Below are positions 55,221-63,353 of a stretch of 64,000 nucleotides of DNA, one piece after another. Below the pieces are notes generated by a model. That model was not told the origin of the DNA. It did not search any database and was given only the letters and a program-made list of their open reading frames with translations. How positions within the stretch are numbered: the first letter of the stretch is position 1; every line of letters starts with the position of its first letter. Source of the stretch: an uncultured Opitutaceae bacterium (GTDB taxonomy: Bacteria; Verrucomicrobiota; Verrucomicrobiia; Opitutales; Opitutaceae); contig CALAOT010000117.1 in NCBI GenBank assembly GCA_937889545.1, positions 104,487 to 168,486 of the forward strand, in the 5' to 3' direction. The position numbers were made by a program, and so were the translations under genes.

Positions 55221-56618
55221 ATGAAGGACGAAGTCACAGCCGCCGATTCCTCGTCGCGCGCCCCGCTGCTCGTCCTCCTCCTGGCGGCGCTCGCCTGGCT
55301 CGTCGCCGCCGGGCTCCTGGGGCTCGTGGCGTCCATCCAGCTGCATTCGCCGAGGTTCCTGTCCGACTGCCCGGTCCTCACCTACGGCAGGATGGCCGCG
55401 CTGGCGGAGACGGCGTTCGTGTACGGCTGGCTCGCGAACGCGGGCCTGGCGCTCGCCCTCTGGATCCTGGGGAGGCTCGCGGGCGAGCCGCTCCGGGCGC
55501 AGGGCTGGGCTGTGGGGGGCGCGGTCTTCTGGAACCTCGGGGTCGCCGCGGCGCTGGGCGGCGTCGCCACGGGGGATGCCACCGGCTTCGCGCTCCTCGG
55601 CCTGCCCGCGTACGTGCACATGATCCTCCTCTTTTCGTACTCGGCGATCGCGGTCACGGGCATCCTGTCCTGGTCCGGGCGGATGCGGCGGGTCCCCTAC
55701 GCATCGCAGTGGTACGCGGCGGCGGCCCTCTTCACGTTCCCCTGGATCCTGTCGATCGCGCACGTGATGCTCTTCTCGGCCCCCGCGCGCGGGGTGGTCC
55801 AGGCGGTGGCGGCGGGCTGGTACGCGCAGTGCGCCTGGACCCTCTGGCTGGCGCCGCTCGGCCTCTCGGTGGCCTACTACGTCGTTCCCCGGGCGACGGG
55901 CAGGGTGCTGCCCTCCTACGAGTTCGCGTCGCTCGGATTCTGGTGCCTCGTGTTCGTCGGGGGCCTGACGGGCGGCCGCCACCTGCTGGGGGGCCCGGTG
56001 CCCGCGTGGATCGCGTCGGTCGCGGTGGTCTCGGCCGCGCTGCTCCTCTTCCACGTCCTCATCGTGTTCCTCAACCTGCGCGGCTGCTTCTCCGGGGGCG
56101 GGATCGCCCTAAGGTTCACCGCGTTCGGGATCGCCGCGTACGCCGTGGGCGCCTTGGCCGATGCGGCCACCTCGTTCCACGGCGTGGCCGCCCAGACGCA
56201 GTTCACGTACTTTGACGAGGCCGCGAGGCAGCTGGCGCTCTACGGGGCGGTCTCGACGATGCTCTTCGGCGGGATCTACTTTGCCGTCCCGCGGATCACC
56301 GGCAGGGCGTGGTTCTCGGCCGGGCTTGTCCGCGCCCACCTCCTCCTCACGATCGGGGGGATCCTGCTCCTCGCGGGCGCCCTCTGCGGGGCGGCGCTCG
56401 TCCAGGGCCGGGACTTGGCCGATTCCGCGGTCGCCTTCGCGGCAATCGCGCACCACACGCGCCCCTGGCTCGCCGCGGCGACCGCGGCCCAGGCCATCCT
56501 CCTCCTCGGCAACATGGCGCTCGCGATGAACTTCGTCGGCACCGCGTGCAGGATCCTGAACGTGTCCGAGCCCGCGTCCTTCAATCCGCCCTCCGCGATG
56601 GAGGCGCACGCGCCGTGA
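55221..56618 (+). CDS. CcoN-like oxidase subunit I lacking nearly all heme and copper ligands
   Basis: The 465-residue protein has about 12 membrane helices and aligns with cbb3-type CcoN through TYGRMAAL, GWYAQCAW, YYVVPRATGR, GGLTGGRHLL, GGIYFAVPRITGR and NFVGTACRILN. The ligands are missing: the helix II low-spin-heme His is Ala62 (GRMAALAE instead of GRLRPLHT), the first CuB His is Gln203 (WYAQ instead of WYGH), the second CuB His is Arg253 (only His254 of the pair remains), and the two heme histidines of helix X are Ala335 and Gln337 (ARQ instead of HVH). It cannot form the known oxygen-reducing site. It is coupled by a 4-base overlap to the CcoO-like gene. Confidence 0.85.
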   Translation: MKDEVTAADSSSRAPLLVLLLAALAWLVAAGLLGLVASIQLHSPRFLSDCPVLTYGRMAALAETAFVYGWLANAGLALALWILGRLAGEPLRAQGWAVGGAVFWNLGVAAALGGVATGDATGFALLGLPAYVHMILLFSYSAIAVTGILSWSGRMRRVPYASQWYAAAALFTFPWILSIAHVMLFSAPARGVVQAVAAGWYAQCAWTLWLAPLGLSVAYYVVPRATGRVLPSYEFASLGFWCLVFVGGLTGGRHLLGGPVPAWIASVAVVSAALLLFHVLIVFLNLRGCFSGGGIALRFTAFGIAAYAVGALADAATSFHGVAAQTQFTYFDEAARQLALYGAVSTMLFGGIYFAVPRITGRAWFSAGLVRAHLLLTIGGILLLAGALCGAALVQGRDLADSAVAFAAIAHHTRPWLAAATAAQAILLLGNMALAMNFVGTACRILNVSEPASFNPPSAMEAHAP

Positions 56619-57325
56619 GGAACGACGCCGTCTTCTTCCTCGGCCTCTGCGCCGCGCTGGCGATCTCCTGGACGGGAATCGTCCTCGGGTCCCATGCGCA
56701 GCTGGGATTCCTCGCGCCCTATTACGACGACAACCAGGGGACAAGCTTCCCGCAGTGGATGCCGGGCGCGGCCGCGCAGGGCCAGCTGGTCTACAGGGAC
56801 CTCGGCTGCGCGGCCTGCCACACCCAGCAGGTGCGCCGGCCGGGCTTCGGCTACGACCAGGCGAGGGGGTGGGGCGAGCGCCAGAGCGTCGCCCGCGACT
56901 ACATCTACCAGCCTTTCCCGCAGCTCGGCCTGGCGCGGGTCGGTCCCGACCTGGCCAACATCGCCGACCGCAAGCCGACCGCCCCGGATGAGGAGGACCT
57001 CCTTCGCATGCTCTACGCGGGATCGGAGGGCATGCCGCCGTACCGCTTCCTCTTCGAGGAGCGCCGGGTCGGCGCCGGAGCCCAGCACTCGGACCTGGCG
57101 CTGAAGCTGACGGGTGCCCCCGAGCCGAGACCCGGCTGGGAGATCGTGCCCTCGGCGCGCGCGCGGGCCCTGGTCGCCTACCTCGCGAGCCTGAAGACCA
57201 CCTACGACTATCCCGAGGCGTTTCCCTTCGTTCCGCCGAAGCCGGAGGGGGCCCTTCCGGAGAAGGCGGCGGCGCCCGCTCCGGCAGCCGCGCCGGCGCC
57301 CGCAAAGTCGGGAGGGTCCCCATGA
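56615..57325 (+). CDS. CcoO-like monoheme cytochrome c
   Basis: The 236-residue protein starts at GTG overlapping the previous stop (GTGA). It has an N-terminal membrane helix (about 5-22) and a heme site in GCAACHTQQVRRPGFG, followed by RDYIYQPFPQLG and RVGPDLANIADRK, as in CcoO subunits. The probable Met ligand lies in EGMPPYRF. The C-terminal 30 residues are Ala/Pro-rich. All electron-transfer features seem intact, in contrast to the degenerate CcoN-like partner. Its role would be a membrane-bound cytochrome at the periplasmic face. Confidence 0.85.
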   Translation: MRNDAVFFLGLCAALAISWTGIVLGSHAQLGFLAPYYDDNQGTSFPQWMPGAAAQGQLVYRDLGCAACHTQQVRRPGFGYDQARGWGERQSVARDYIYQPFPQLGLARVGPDLANIADRKPTAPDEEDLLRMLYAGSEGMPPYRFLFEERRVGAGAQHSDLALKLTGAPEPRPGWEIVPSARARALVAYLASLKTTYDYPEAFPFVPPKPEGALPEKAAAPAPAAAPAPAKSGGSP

Positions 57326-57990
57326 ACGGCAAGCCCCAGCGCGATCCCCGCGTGGATCAGGCGGCCGCCACGGACGAGAGCCTCCTGGACGCCCATGAGA
57401 GGCTCCTGGGCCGCCATCCCGATGACGGCGCGCGCTACCGCCTGCTTCCGATCGGGATACTCTTCGCGCTGAGCGCCCTGGTGCTCTTCTCGGGCACGTA
57501 CCTCAACCGCTACGCCGGCCACTACAGCGCGTCGATCTACAACGAGAACGCGAAACCGAGCATCGGCGGCGCCGCCGCGCCGAAGATGGACCCCCTCGCC
57601 GTGGGCGAGATCCAGTTCAAGAACGTCTGCATCACCTGCCACCAGGCGGGCGGCCAGGGCATACCGGGCACCTATCCGCCGCTGGCGGGCTCGGAATGGG
57701 TGACCGGCTCGCCCGCGCGGGCCGTCAGGATCGTCGTCTACGGGCTCAAGGGCGACGTCCACGTGCAGGGCCACCTCTTCAACGCCGCGGCGATGCCGGT
57801 CTTCGGCCAGCAGGTCACCGGGTCGGTGTACAACTGGAATGACGAGCGGATCGCCGCCGTCCTCACCTACGTCCGCCATGCGTGGGGCAACAACGCCGAC
57901 CCGGTCTCGGCGGACGACGTCACCGCGATACGCAAGGCCGTGGGCGATCGCCGGGAGATGACCGAGGCTGAGCTCGAGCAGGTGAAGTAG
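57322..57990 (+). CDS. CcoP-like monoheme cytochrome c
   Basis: This 222-residue protein overlaps the ccoO-like gene by 4 bases. It has one membrane helix (about 45-65) and a single heme site, CITCH, near residue 103, then TYPPLAGSEWVTGSP and an AAMPVFG segment with the probable Met ligand. Usual CcoP carries two hemes; only one is here. It ends the long respiratory operon (46.9-58.0 kb). Confidence 0.8.
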   Translation: MNGKPQRDPRVDQAAATDESLLDAHERLLGRHPDDGARYRLLPIGILFALSALVLFSGTYLNRYAGHYSASIYNENAKPSIGGAAAPKMDPLAVGEIQFKNVCITCHQAGGQGIPGTYPPLAGSEWVTGSPARAVRIVVYGLKGDVHVQGHLFNAAAMPVFGQQVTGSVYNWNDERIAAVLTYVRHAWGNNADPVSADDVTAIRKAVGDRREMTEAELEQVK

Positions 57991-58504
57991 GATATCCCTG
58001 AATGAGCCGCGTTCTCCACCCGTCGCTCGAGGTCATTGGATTCATCCGGCGACTGGGTCCGGACCCCCGGCCTTTACGCACGCTCTTGCCGAACTGCGAG
58101 GCGAACGCGGGGATATCCGGGGCCTCGAGGGCAGCCGTTCATGGTATTTTAGCCTCCGCGTGGGCCGCTTTGGGACCATCTTCGGCTGCGCGGCCGACAG
58201 CGCAAGTCTGCCATGAGACATAGGATAAGGTAAGGCGCCTTATGTCCGGGAAAAAGATCGAACGGCAGACGCATCTTCACCGGATGGTTCATACACGAGC
58301 CATCATTCTGTTTGCCCTCTCGATTCTTCTCTCCGTGGCTTTCCTTGAGATCGCCACCAAGTTCAGCTGTTCGGCCCATGCTTCCGGAGCGAGGTTGTCG
58401 CTATAATGCGGAATTCCCGCCGTTCGACCACCCACGGTATCCAGGTTTCCATCCGAGGCTCAAAAAATGCGCAGGGATTCCAAAACAAATGGGTGGCGCA
58501 GAAC
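57991..58504. other. Region between the respiratory operon and the cytochrome-porin gene
   Basis: Most of this region has no called gene except the small frame at 58242-58406. A perfect 12-base palindrome, TAAGGCGCCTTA (58231-58242), precedes that frame. The stretch 57991-58230 shows nothing I can support, although it presumably carries the promoter for the downstream genes. Confidence 0.4.
58242..58406 (+). CDS. Putative 54-residue single-helix membrane protein
   Basis: A short frame beginning MSGKKIERQTHLHRMVHTR has one hydrophobic helix (IILFALSILLSVAFLEIA, about 21-38) and a short Cys/His-containing tail, SCSAHAS. The start lies behind GGATAAGGTAAGG. Its stop TAA shares bases with an ATG at 58406 in the next frame. 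No family is recognised, and chance cannot be excluded, but topology and spacing make it a fair candidate. Confidence 0.35.
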   Translation: MSGKKIERQTHLHRMVHTRAIILFALSILLSVAFLEIATKFSCSAHASGARLSL

Positions 58505-59914
58505 ATGAATGTAAATATCCTGCAACAGCTGGAAACACCTTACACACGATTTGCGGCCGGTTGGGTGCTTGGGGGAATCGGCCTGATCCTGACAGCGCCC
58601 GACAGCCGGGCGCTGCCAAGTTTTGCCCGGCAGTTCAACGTGCAGTGCATCGTATGCCACACCGACTTTCCAATTCTCACCGACATGGGCCGCCAGTTCA
58701 AGCTGAGCGGCTACACCATGAGCGCGGAGCAGACCGATCTCCCGCCATTGGCGTTCTTCCTCCAGCCGTCCTTCACCCAGACGCAGGCGGGACAGGCCGG
58801 CGGGGCCGCGCCTGGTTTTGCCAACAACAACAACTTCGCCGTGACCCAGTTCAGCGTCTTTTATGCGGGACGGCTCCTCGGGCCCTACGCATCAAAGCTG
58901 TTCGGAACAGACGCGGCCTCCTTCCTGAACAAGATAGGGATCTTCTCGCAGACAACCTACGACGGGATCGGCAAGTCCTGGTCGTGGGACAACACCGAGG
59001 TGCGCTACGCAGACATCGGAACGGTCAGCGGGCACGGTCTGCAATATGGGGTATACATGAATAACAACCCCACGCTTCAGGATCCGTGGAACAGCACGCC
59101 CGCATGGAGCTTCCCCTTCACCAGCTCGGGCCTGGCTCCAACGCCGGCGGCCGGCACGCTGATCGACGGCGGACTGGCCCAGCAGGTCGCGGGCATTGGC
59201 GGCTATGCCATGATCGATAGCAGCTTATACGCCGATGTCGGCGCATACAGGATGCTCGGCTCCCGCTACCAGCGCGCCTTGGGCATAGACCCGTCGGGCC
59301 AGACACAGATCGTGGGCGCGGCGCCCTATTGGAGGATCGCCTACACCAAGCCGGTGAACGACGCCACCTGTGAGGTAGGTCTGTTCGGCCTGGCGGCCGA
59401 CACCTATCCCGGGCGTGTCTCGAGTGCCGGGAAGGACAATATCACCGACGTTGGGATAGATTCGCAGATCCAGAAACCCGTCGGGCGCAGCGATATCACC
59501 GCGATGGTGACCGCAATCTACGAACACGACAAATGGGGGGCGAGCCAGGCTCTCGGGAACACGACCAGCGGTTCGGACTCATTGACCGAATTCAAGGGAA
59601 CGCTCGACTACCTCTGGGACAAGACTTACGGCTGCGCGGCGCAGTACTTCGTCACTAACGGGACAAGCGATGCGCTGGCGTACCCAACCAGCCAGACAGG
59701 CTCACCCGACAGCAACGGGTTCATCCTGCAGCTCAACTATCTCCCGCTCAACAAGGGCACGGGCCCGTCCTTCTGGCCGAGGAGCAACGTGAAGCTCTCG
59801 CTCCAGTACGTCATCTACAACCGGTTTGACGGGTCCGTTGCGAACGTCGATGGAGCCGGCCGAAGTGCAAGAGACAACAACACCCTCCTTCTTGAGGCGT
59901 GGATTGCCTTTTGA
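58505..59914 (+). CDS. Cyc2-like fused cytochrome-porin (outer membrane)
   Basis: The 469-residue protein has a signal peptide (residues 16-36), then LPSFARQFNVQCIVCHTDFP with one heme site (C48, C51, H52) and MGRQFKLSGYTM. The rest is a beta-strand-rich, Gly/aromatic barrel ending in a C-terminal Phe (EAWIAF), as outer-membrane proteins do. A small N-terminal heme domain directly joined to a porin-like barrel is the architecture of Cyc2, the iron oxidase of Acidithiobacillus and Mariprofundus; many relatives have unknown function. I chose the ATG at 58505 for the signal peptide; an ATG at 58406 would add 33 residues. The next gene encodes a blue copper protein. Confidence 0.7.
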   Translation: MNVNILQQLETPYTRFAAGWVLGGIGLILTAPDSRALPSFARQFNVQCIVCHTDFPILTDMGRQFKLSGYTMSAEQTDLPPLAFFLQPSFTQTQAGQAGGAAPGFANNNNFAVTQFSVFYAGRLLGPYASKLFGTDAASFLNKIGIFSQTTYDGIGKSWSWDNTEVRYADIGTVSGHGLQYGVYMNNNPTLQDPWNSTPAWSFPFTSSGLAPTPAAGTLIDGGLAQQVAGIGGYAMIDSSLYADVGAYRMLGSRYQRALGIDPSGQTQIVGAAPYWRIAYTKPVNDATCEVGLFGLAADTYPGRVSSAGKDNITDVGIDSQIQKPVGRSDITAMVTAIYEHDKWGASQALGNTTSGSDSLTEFKGTLDYLWDKTYGCAAQYFVTNGTSDALAYPTSQTGSPDSNGFILQLNYLPLNKGTGPSFWPRSNVKLSLQYVIYNRFDGSVANVDGAGRSARDNNTLLLEAWIAF

Positions 59915-59948
59915 CTGCGGATCTCTTCCAATTCAACCTAATCAAGTC

Positions 59949-60428
59949 ATGAAGATCAAAACCCTACCTGTTTCCCTTGTTCCCGCTGCCATGCTCCTCG
60001 CGATGGTGGTGGCTGCATCGCAGCCTTCTGCCCGCTCGGCCGACGATGAAAAGCTGGTCAAAATCGTGGCCAATGACACCCTGAAATTCAGCGTCACCGA
60101 GATCGTCGCAAGCCCGGGGCAGAAAATCCACGTCCAGCTCAAGAACGAAGGCACGATGCCAAAGGACGGAATGGGCCATAACTGGATACTTCTCGACAGC
60201 GAGGGGGAGGCCGCCACCTACGCTATGACGGCCATCTCTGCGCGCGACGCCGCCTACCAGCCCAAGGCGCTGGCCTCACACGTCCTAGCATCCATCCAGC
60301 TTCTGGGACCCAAGGAGGTCGGCGACGTCACCTTCTGTGCGCCAACCAAGCCAGGCAGGTACCCTTACATATGCTCCTGCTCGGGGCATTCGATGGCCGG
60401 GATGAAGGGCGTCCTGATCGTGAAATAG
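59949..60428 (+). CDS. Auracyanin/azurin-like blue copper protein
   Basis: The 159-residue cupredoxin has a signal peptide (about 1-28) and a full type 1 copper site: His77 (MGHNW), Cys142, His147 and Met152 in CSCSGHSMAGM. The Met at five residues after the His matches auracyanin and plastocyanin spacing; azurin has four. Such proteins are periplasmic one-electron carriers, and auracyanin is thought to accept electrons from ACIII in Chloroflexus. It lies 34 bases after the cytochrome-porin gene, so both are likely one transcript. Two extra cysteines (130 and 144) are unusual. Confidence 0.85.
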   Translation: MKIKTLPVSLVPAAMLLAMVVAASQPSARSADDEKLVKIVANDTLKFSVTEIVASPGQKIHVQLKNEGTMPKDGMGHNWILLDSEGEAATYAMTAISARDAAYQPKALASHVLASIQLLGPKEVGDVTFCAPTKPGRYPYICSCSGHSMAGMKGVLIVK

Positions 60429-60435
60429 TAGCCGT

Positions 60436-60453
60436 TGTCGTCTGCGGACGACA
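60436..60453 (+). terminator. Weak stem-loop after the blue copper protein gene
   Basis: TGTCGTC (60436-60442) pairs with GACGACA (60447-60453) around a 4-base loop, 8 bases after the stop. There is no following T-run, so a factor-independent terminator is doubtful. Position alone favours a 3'-end structure. Confidence 0.3.
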
Positions 60454-60710
60454 TCCTTGGTCCTCAATACATGGTGCAGGGTTGTTTGAACACAAGAACC
60501 CCGGCGGGATGACAATCAGGACAGCCGTTTGAATTTGGTGGACCTATGGGACGCCGAATCAGTGCCATCAATCCCTATGCTCCCCCACGGCCTCTTCTTC
60601 CAAGAGAGGCCCAATAACCGCCGCAGGGTATTGCCGTGCCCCGTCAGCCTCCACGAACAGAATCGATTTCAGATTTCGTTCGAAGCGCCAGGCGATGGGA
60701 ACAGCTCCCA

Positions 60711-61490
60711 TCAATCCCCTAGCCGCTTTCCGGGGAGCAGATAGTTCCTCACGTAGTCGGCCACGGCGTCGGCCAGGGGCGTTACCGGGCGGTCGTAGCC
60801 CGTCGCCCGCAGCTTCGAGATGTCGGCTTGCGTGTAGTACTGGTACTTGGCGCGCAGCGACTCGGGCATGTCGATGAACTCGACCTTCGGCTTGCGCCCG
60901 AGGGCGCTGAAGATGGCTCCGGCCAGCGTCAGCCATGTGTTCGCCTGGCCCGAGCCCAGGTTGAAGAGCCCGGAGGCCGGGGCCCCCGCCCCGGCGAAAT
61001 GAAGCGTCATCTCGACCGCATCCTTCACGTAGAGGAAGTCGCGCATCTGCTCGCCGTCCTTGAACCGGGGGTCGTAGCTCTTGAAGAGCTCGATCCGCCC
61101 CGACTCGCGGATCTGGGCGTGCGCCTTGCAGACGACGCTGCGCATGTCGCCCTTGTGCTCCTCGTTGGGGCCGAAGACGTTGAAATACTTGAGGCCGACG
61201 ATCCGCTCGAGCCAGCCCTGGCGCCGGGCGTACAGGTCGAAGAGATGCTTCGAGTACCCGTACATGTTGAGCGGGCGGAGCCGCTCGATCGCCGGGTTCC
61301 TGTCATCCATGCCGTGGCTCCCGTCCCCGTAGGTCGCCGCGGAGGAGGCGTAGATGACAAGGTCCCGCTGGCGGTGATTGGCTAGGGCCTGGAGGTCGAA
61401 AATGTATTCACCGTCTGATGGCGCTCGATGCCGCCACAGAGGGACAATCGGCTGATGCAGTCGGTGGATTCGCCGCCCCAAACCGCCCAA
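60711..61490 (-). pseudogene. hldD: Truncated hldD (ADP-heptose epimerase), 5' part missing
   Basis: The frame encodes the C-terminal two-thirds of ADP-L-glycero-D-manno-heptose 6-epimerase: YASSAATYGDG (catalytic strand), MYGYSKHLFDLYARRQG with the YxxxK pair, GLKYFNVFGPNEEHKG and MRDFLYVKDAVEM, ending LPGKRLGD. HldD is normally about 320-330 residues. Here recognisable sequence begins only near 61410, and the first 27 codons of the frame are unrelated, so the NAD-binding loop is absent. An almost identical copy lies at 63354-64000. The truncated product is unlikely to be active. Confidence 0.8.
60744..61357. repeat. Long direct repeat, copy 1 (3' part of hldD)
   Basis: This stretch matches 63387-64000 at an offset of 2,643 bases, with a single difference seen (G at 60792 versus A at 63435). 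The match stops close to the hldD stop codon on the left. On the right, copy 1 loses HldD similarity near 61410, while copy 2 runs out of the window. Confidence 0.9.
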
Positions 61491-61636
61491 CAGACCTACA
61501 TCTGTTTGGCTGAACGGACCACGCCTGGGAGTTCGATGAATAGGTTTGTGGGCAGGTGTTGGACTCCGGACGTCTTGATGGACTAAGCCAAGGCCTCCAA
61601 AGGCCGCCTTGCCGAGGTTTCGTCAGCTGGCCGGAC

Positions 61637-62047
61637 TCAAGTCGGAAGAACAGTTGCGACGTCTGTGAAAGATTGGAGATCTTCATCGAATGATGCGATC
61701 CCGTCGCCATGCTCAACTGCAGTTGACGCCAAATATCCATCACCAAAGTCCACATTCGCCTTTGTGACGCGCTGCAGCGCATCAAGGACGCGAGGACGGT
61801 TGTCAACTTCAAGCACATCGGACTGCATCAACGGCAGCAGTTTCGCAGCGGCATCAGCCTTCGTATGCTTGTAGACGCGAGAAAGGACGTAGAAGGCTTC
61901 GGCAACAGTGACGGCCGAGATCGTCAGTCGAACCTTTCCCGCCTTCGCGCTCGCAAACAATCTTGCCGCGGCAGGAGACTGATTCGTGTCGTCATTCCGC
62001 AGAAAGCGGAGCACGACGTTGGCATCGAGATGATAACGAGGACTCAT
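61637..62047 (-). CDS. PIN-domain toxin (VapC-like ribonuclease)
   Basis: The 136-residue protein has the PIN acidic residues in order: YHLDANVVLRFL (first Asp), VAEAFYVLSRV (Glu), VDFGDGYLASTA (Asp) and IASFDEDL (Asp). Such domains bind Mg or Mn and cut RNA. It follows an AbrB-type antitoxin gene with a 4-base overlap, giving a VapBC-like pair. It sits inside the interval bounded by the two hldD copies. Confidence 0.85.
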   Translation of the reverse strand: MSPRYHLDANVVLRFLRNDDTNQSPAAARLFASAKAGKVRLTISAVTVAEAFYVLSRVYKHTKADAAAKLLPLMQSDVLEVDNRPRVLDALQRVTKANVDFGDGYLASTAVEHGDGIASFDEDLQSFTDVATVLPT

Positions 62048-62289
62048 CTCTTCGCCCTCCCCCTCTCACTCCCTTCAGCCCACCCCAAGCGCGCCTTGCT
62101 CTTCTCGCCGAGTTCCCGGGCTTGTCCTGTGTGGGCGGAGCCCAAGAGCGACATGATGTCAGGCACTGGCCTGACCTGTGCGCTGCCATCCGGCAAATCC
62201 TCCCAAACAACCTCCGCCGATTTCCAACGAGCACGAAATTTCGCCGGGATCGTGGTCTGGCCTTTACTTGATATATGAGTCTTTACCAT
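62044..62289 (-). CDS. AbrB/SpoVT-type antitoxin (VapB-like)
   Basis: The 81-residue protein begins VKTHISSKGQTTIPAKFR, the swapped-hairpin AbrB DNA-binding motif (SSKGQ-x-TIP), and ends in a basic Gly/Arg-rich tail that could bind the toxin. It is the first gene of the pair, with its stop inside the toxin ATG. It should neutralise the PIN toxin and repress the shared promoter, expected upstream of 62289 (AT-rich there). Confidence 0.8.
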   Translation of the reverse strand: MVKTHISSKGQTTIPAKFRARWKSAEVVWEDLPDGSAQVRPVPDIMSLLGSAHTGQARELGEKSKARLGWAEGSERGRAKR

Positions 62290-62516
62290 GACAGATATTC
62301 TTTACTAGACGAGGGCAGTCGTCAAATGAAATCAACAGGCAGTTGTCCCGATGTTCTCATCGGAGGGTCGTGATCCGGATGTGCAAACAGTCTGTTCGAG
62401 GGGAGTCGGCGAAATGACAAACGTACACCAACGTCGGAGATTCCCTTTTCAATGGGTTTCTCTTGACCGATCCGTTCCTCAATCGGATCTTAGCCACAGC
62501 CATTCCATCGCGGAGG

Positions 62517-63109
62517 CTAAATCCTGACCGACTTGAGCCTTGAGTTGATTACCGCGAGAGCGATCGCCTCGGGATCGTAGGGGTCCCCGAGCCATTCAAG
62601 GAGTCTGCGGTGCTCGGGGTGGCGCGGATTCGCCATCGCCTGGACGAGATGGTAGTACCCTGGTATGCCGCCACAGTCCTCGGGAGGGGCCGCGCGCGCT
62701 CCGGCAAGGCAGGTTGGCGGCGCAGGCCGAGTCTCGGGAAGTCCTTTTCGATTAGGACGTCGTGGCGCCATCCGTCCCCGAAGTCATATAGGTACGTGAG
62801 CCGATCGCCCTTCGCGTGTAGCAGGTCGCACAGCCGGAACTCGCCTTCATCGAGCTTCTCCGGGCCACCCGGCCAGTCCTCCCAGAGATCAGGATCGTAT
62901 GTCTCATACGACTGGTCACCGATCCGAAAGGGATGCAGATGGCTATTGGTCCAGTCAAAGGCGTGCTGCAGCACAGCGTGGAATGTCGGAAGCTCGATAT
63001 TCGCGGACACTAGCATGCGGCGCCAAATGGCTGGCTTGATGCCCTCCAGAGTGACCTTCAACTGCAATTGAGCGCGACCGGGCTCCAATTTCGTGGCGAG
63101 TTTGACCAT
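62517..63109 (-). pseudogene. pRiA4b ORF-3-like protein gene with a frameshift
   Basis: From 63109 the frame encodes a good start of this family: LQLKVTLEGIKPAIWRRMLV, FHAVLQHAFDWTNSHLHPF and YLYDFGDGWRHDVLIEKDFP. Then the frame changes. The expected continuation (CLAGARAAPPEDCGGIPGYY, HPEHRRLLEWLGDPYDPEAI) is found in another frame ending at 62517. The change lies near 62715-62750, so a one- or two-base indel splits the gene; a sequencing error is an alternative. The family is small and common next to mobile DNA; function unknown. Confidence 0.75.
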
Positions 63110-63353
63110 GAGTAAAGGAAACTGAGCGACTCAAGAGCTAGCGCAGGACCAACGGCAAGGCTGAACGTTTCATCCAGACGGCGCTTCGCGAATGGGCATA
63201 TGCCCATGCTTACCATCACTCCATTGAGCGCGCGGCCACTTTACCGTTGTGGCTGCACCGTTACAACTGGCACCGTCCCCATCACGCCCCACAAATGAAC
63301 CCGCCCATCAGCAGACTCGCTCTAAGTGCGGACAAAGTAGTCAGACTCCACAA

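Noticed and set aside
55221..57990. A normal cbb3 oxygen reductase
   Set aside because: The subunit I-like protein lacks the required heme and copper ligands and the CcoP-like protein has one heme rather than two.
60744..61357. hldD repeat as an integrase attachment site
   Set aside because: The repeat is over 600 bases, far longer than normal attachment sites, and no integrase is present.
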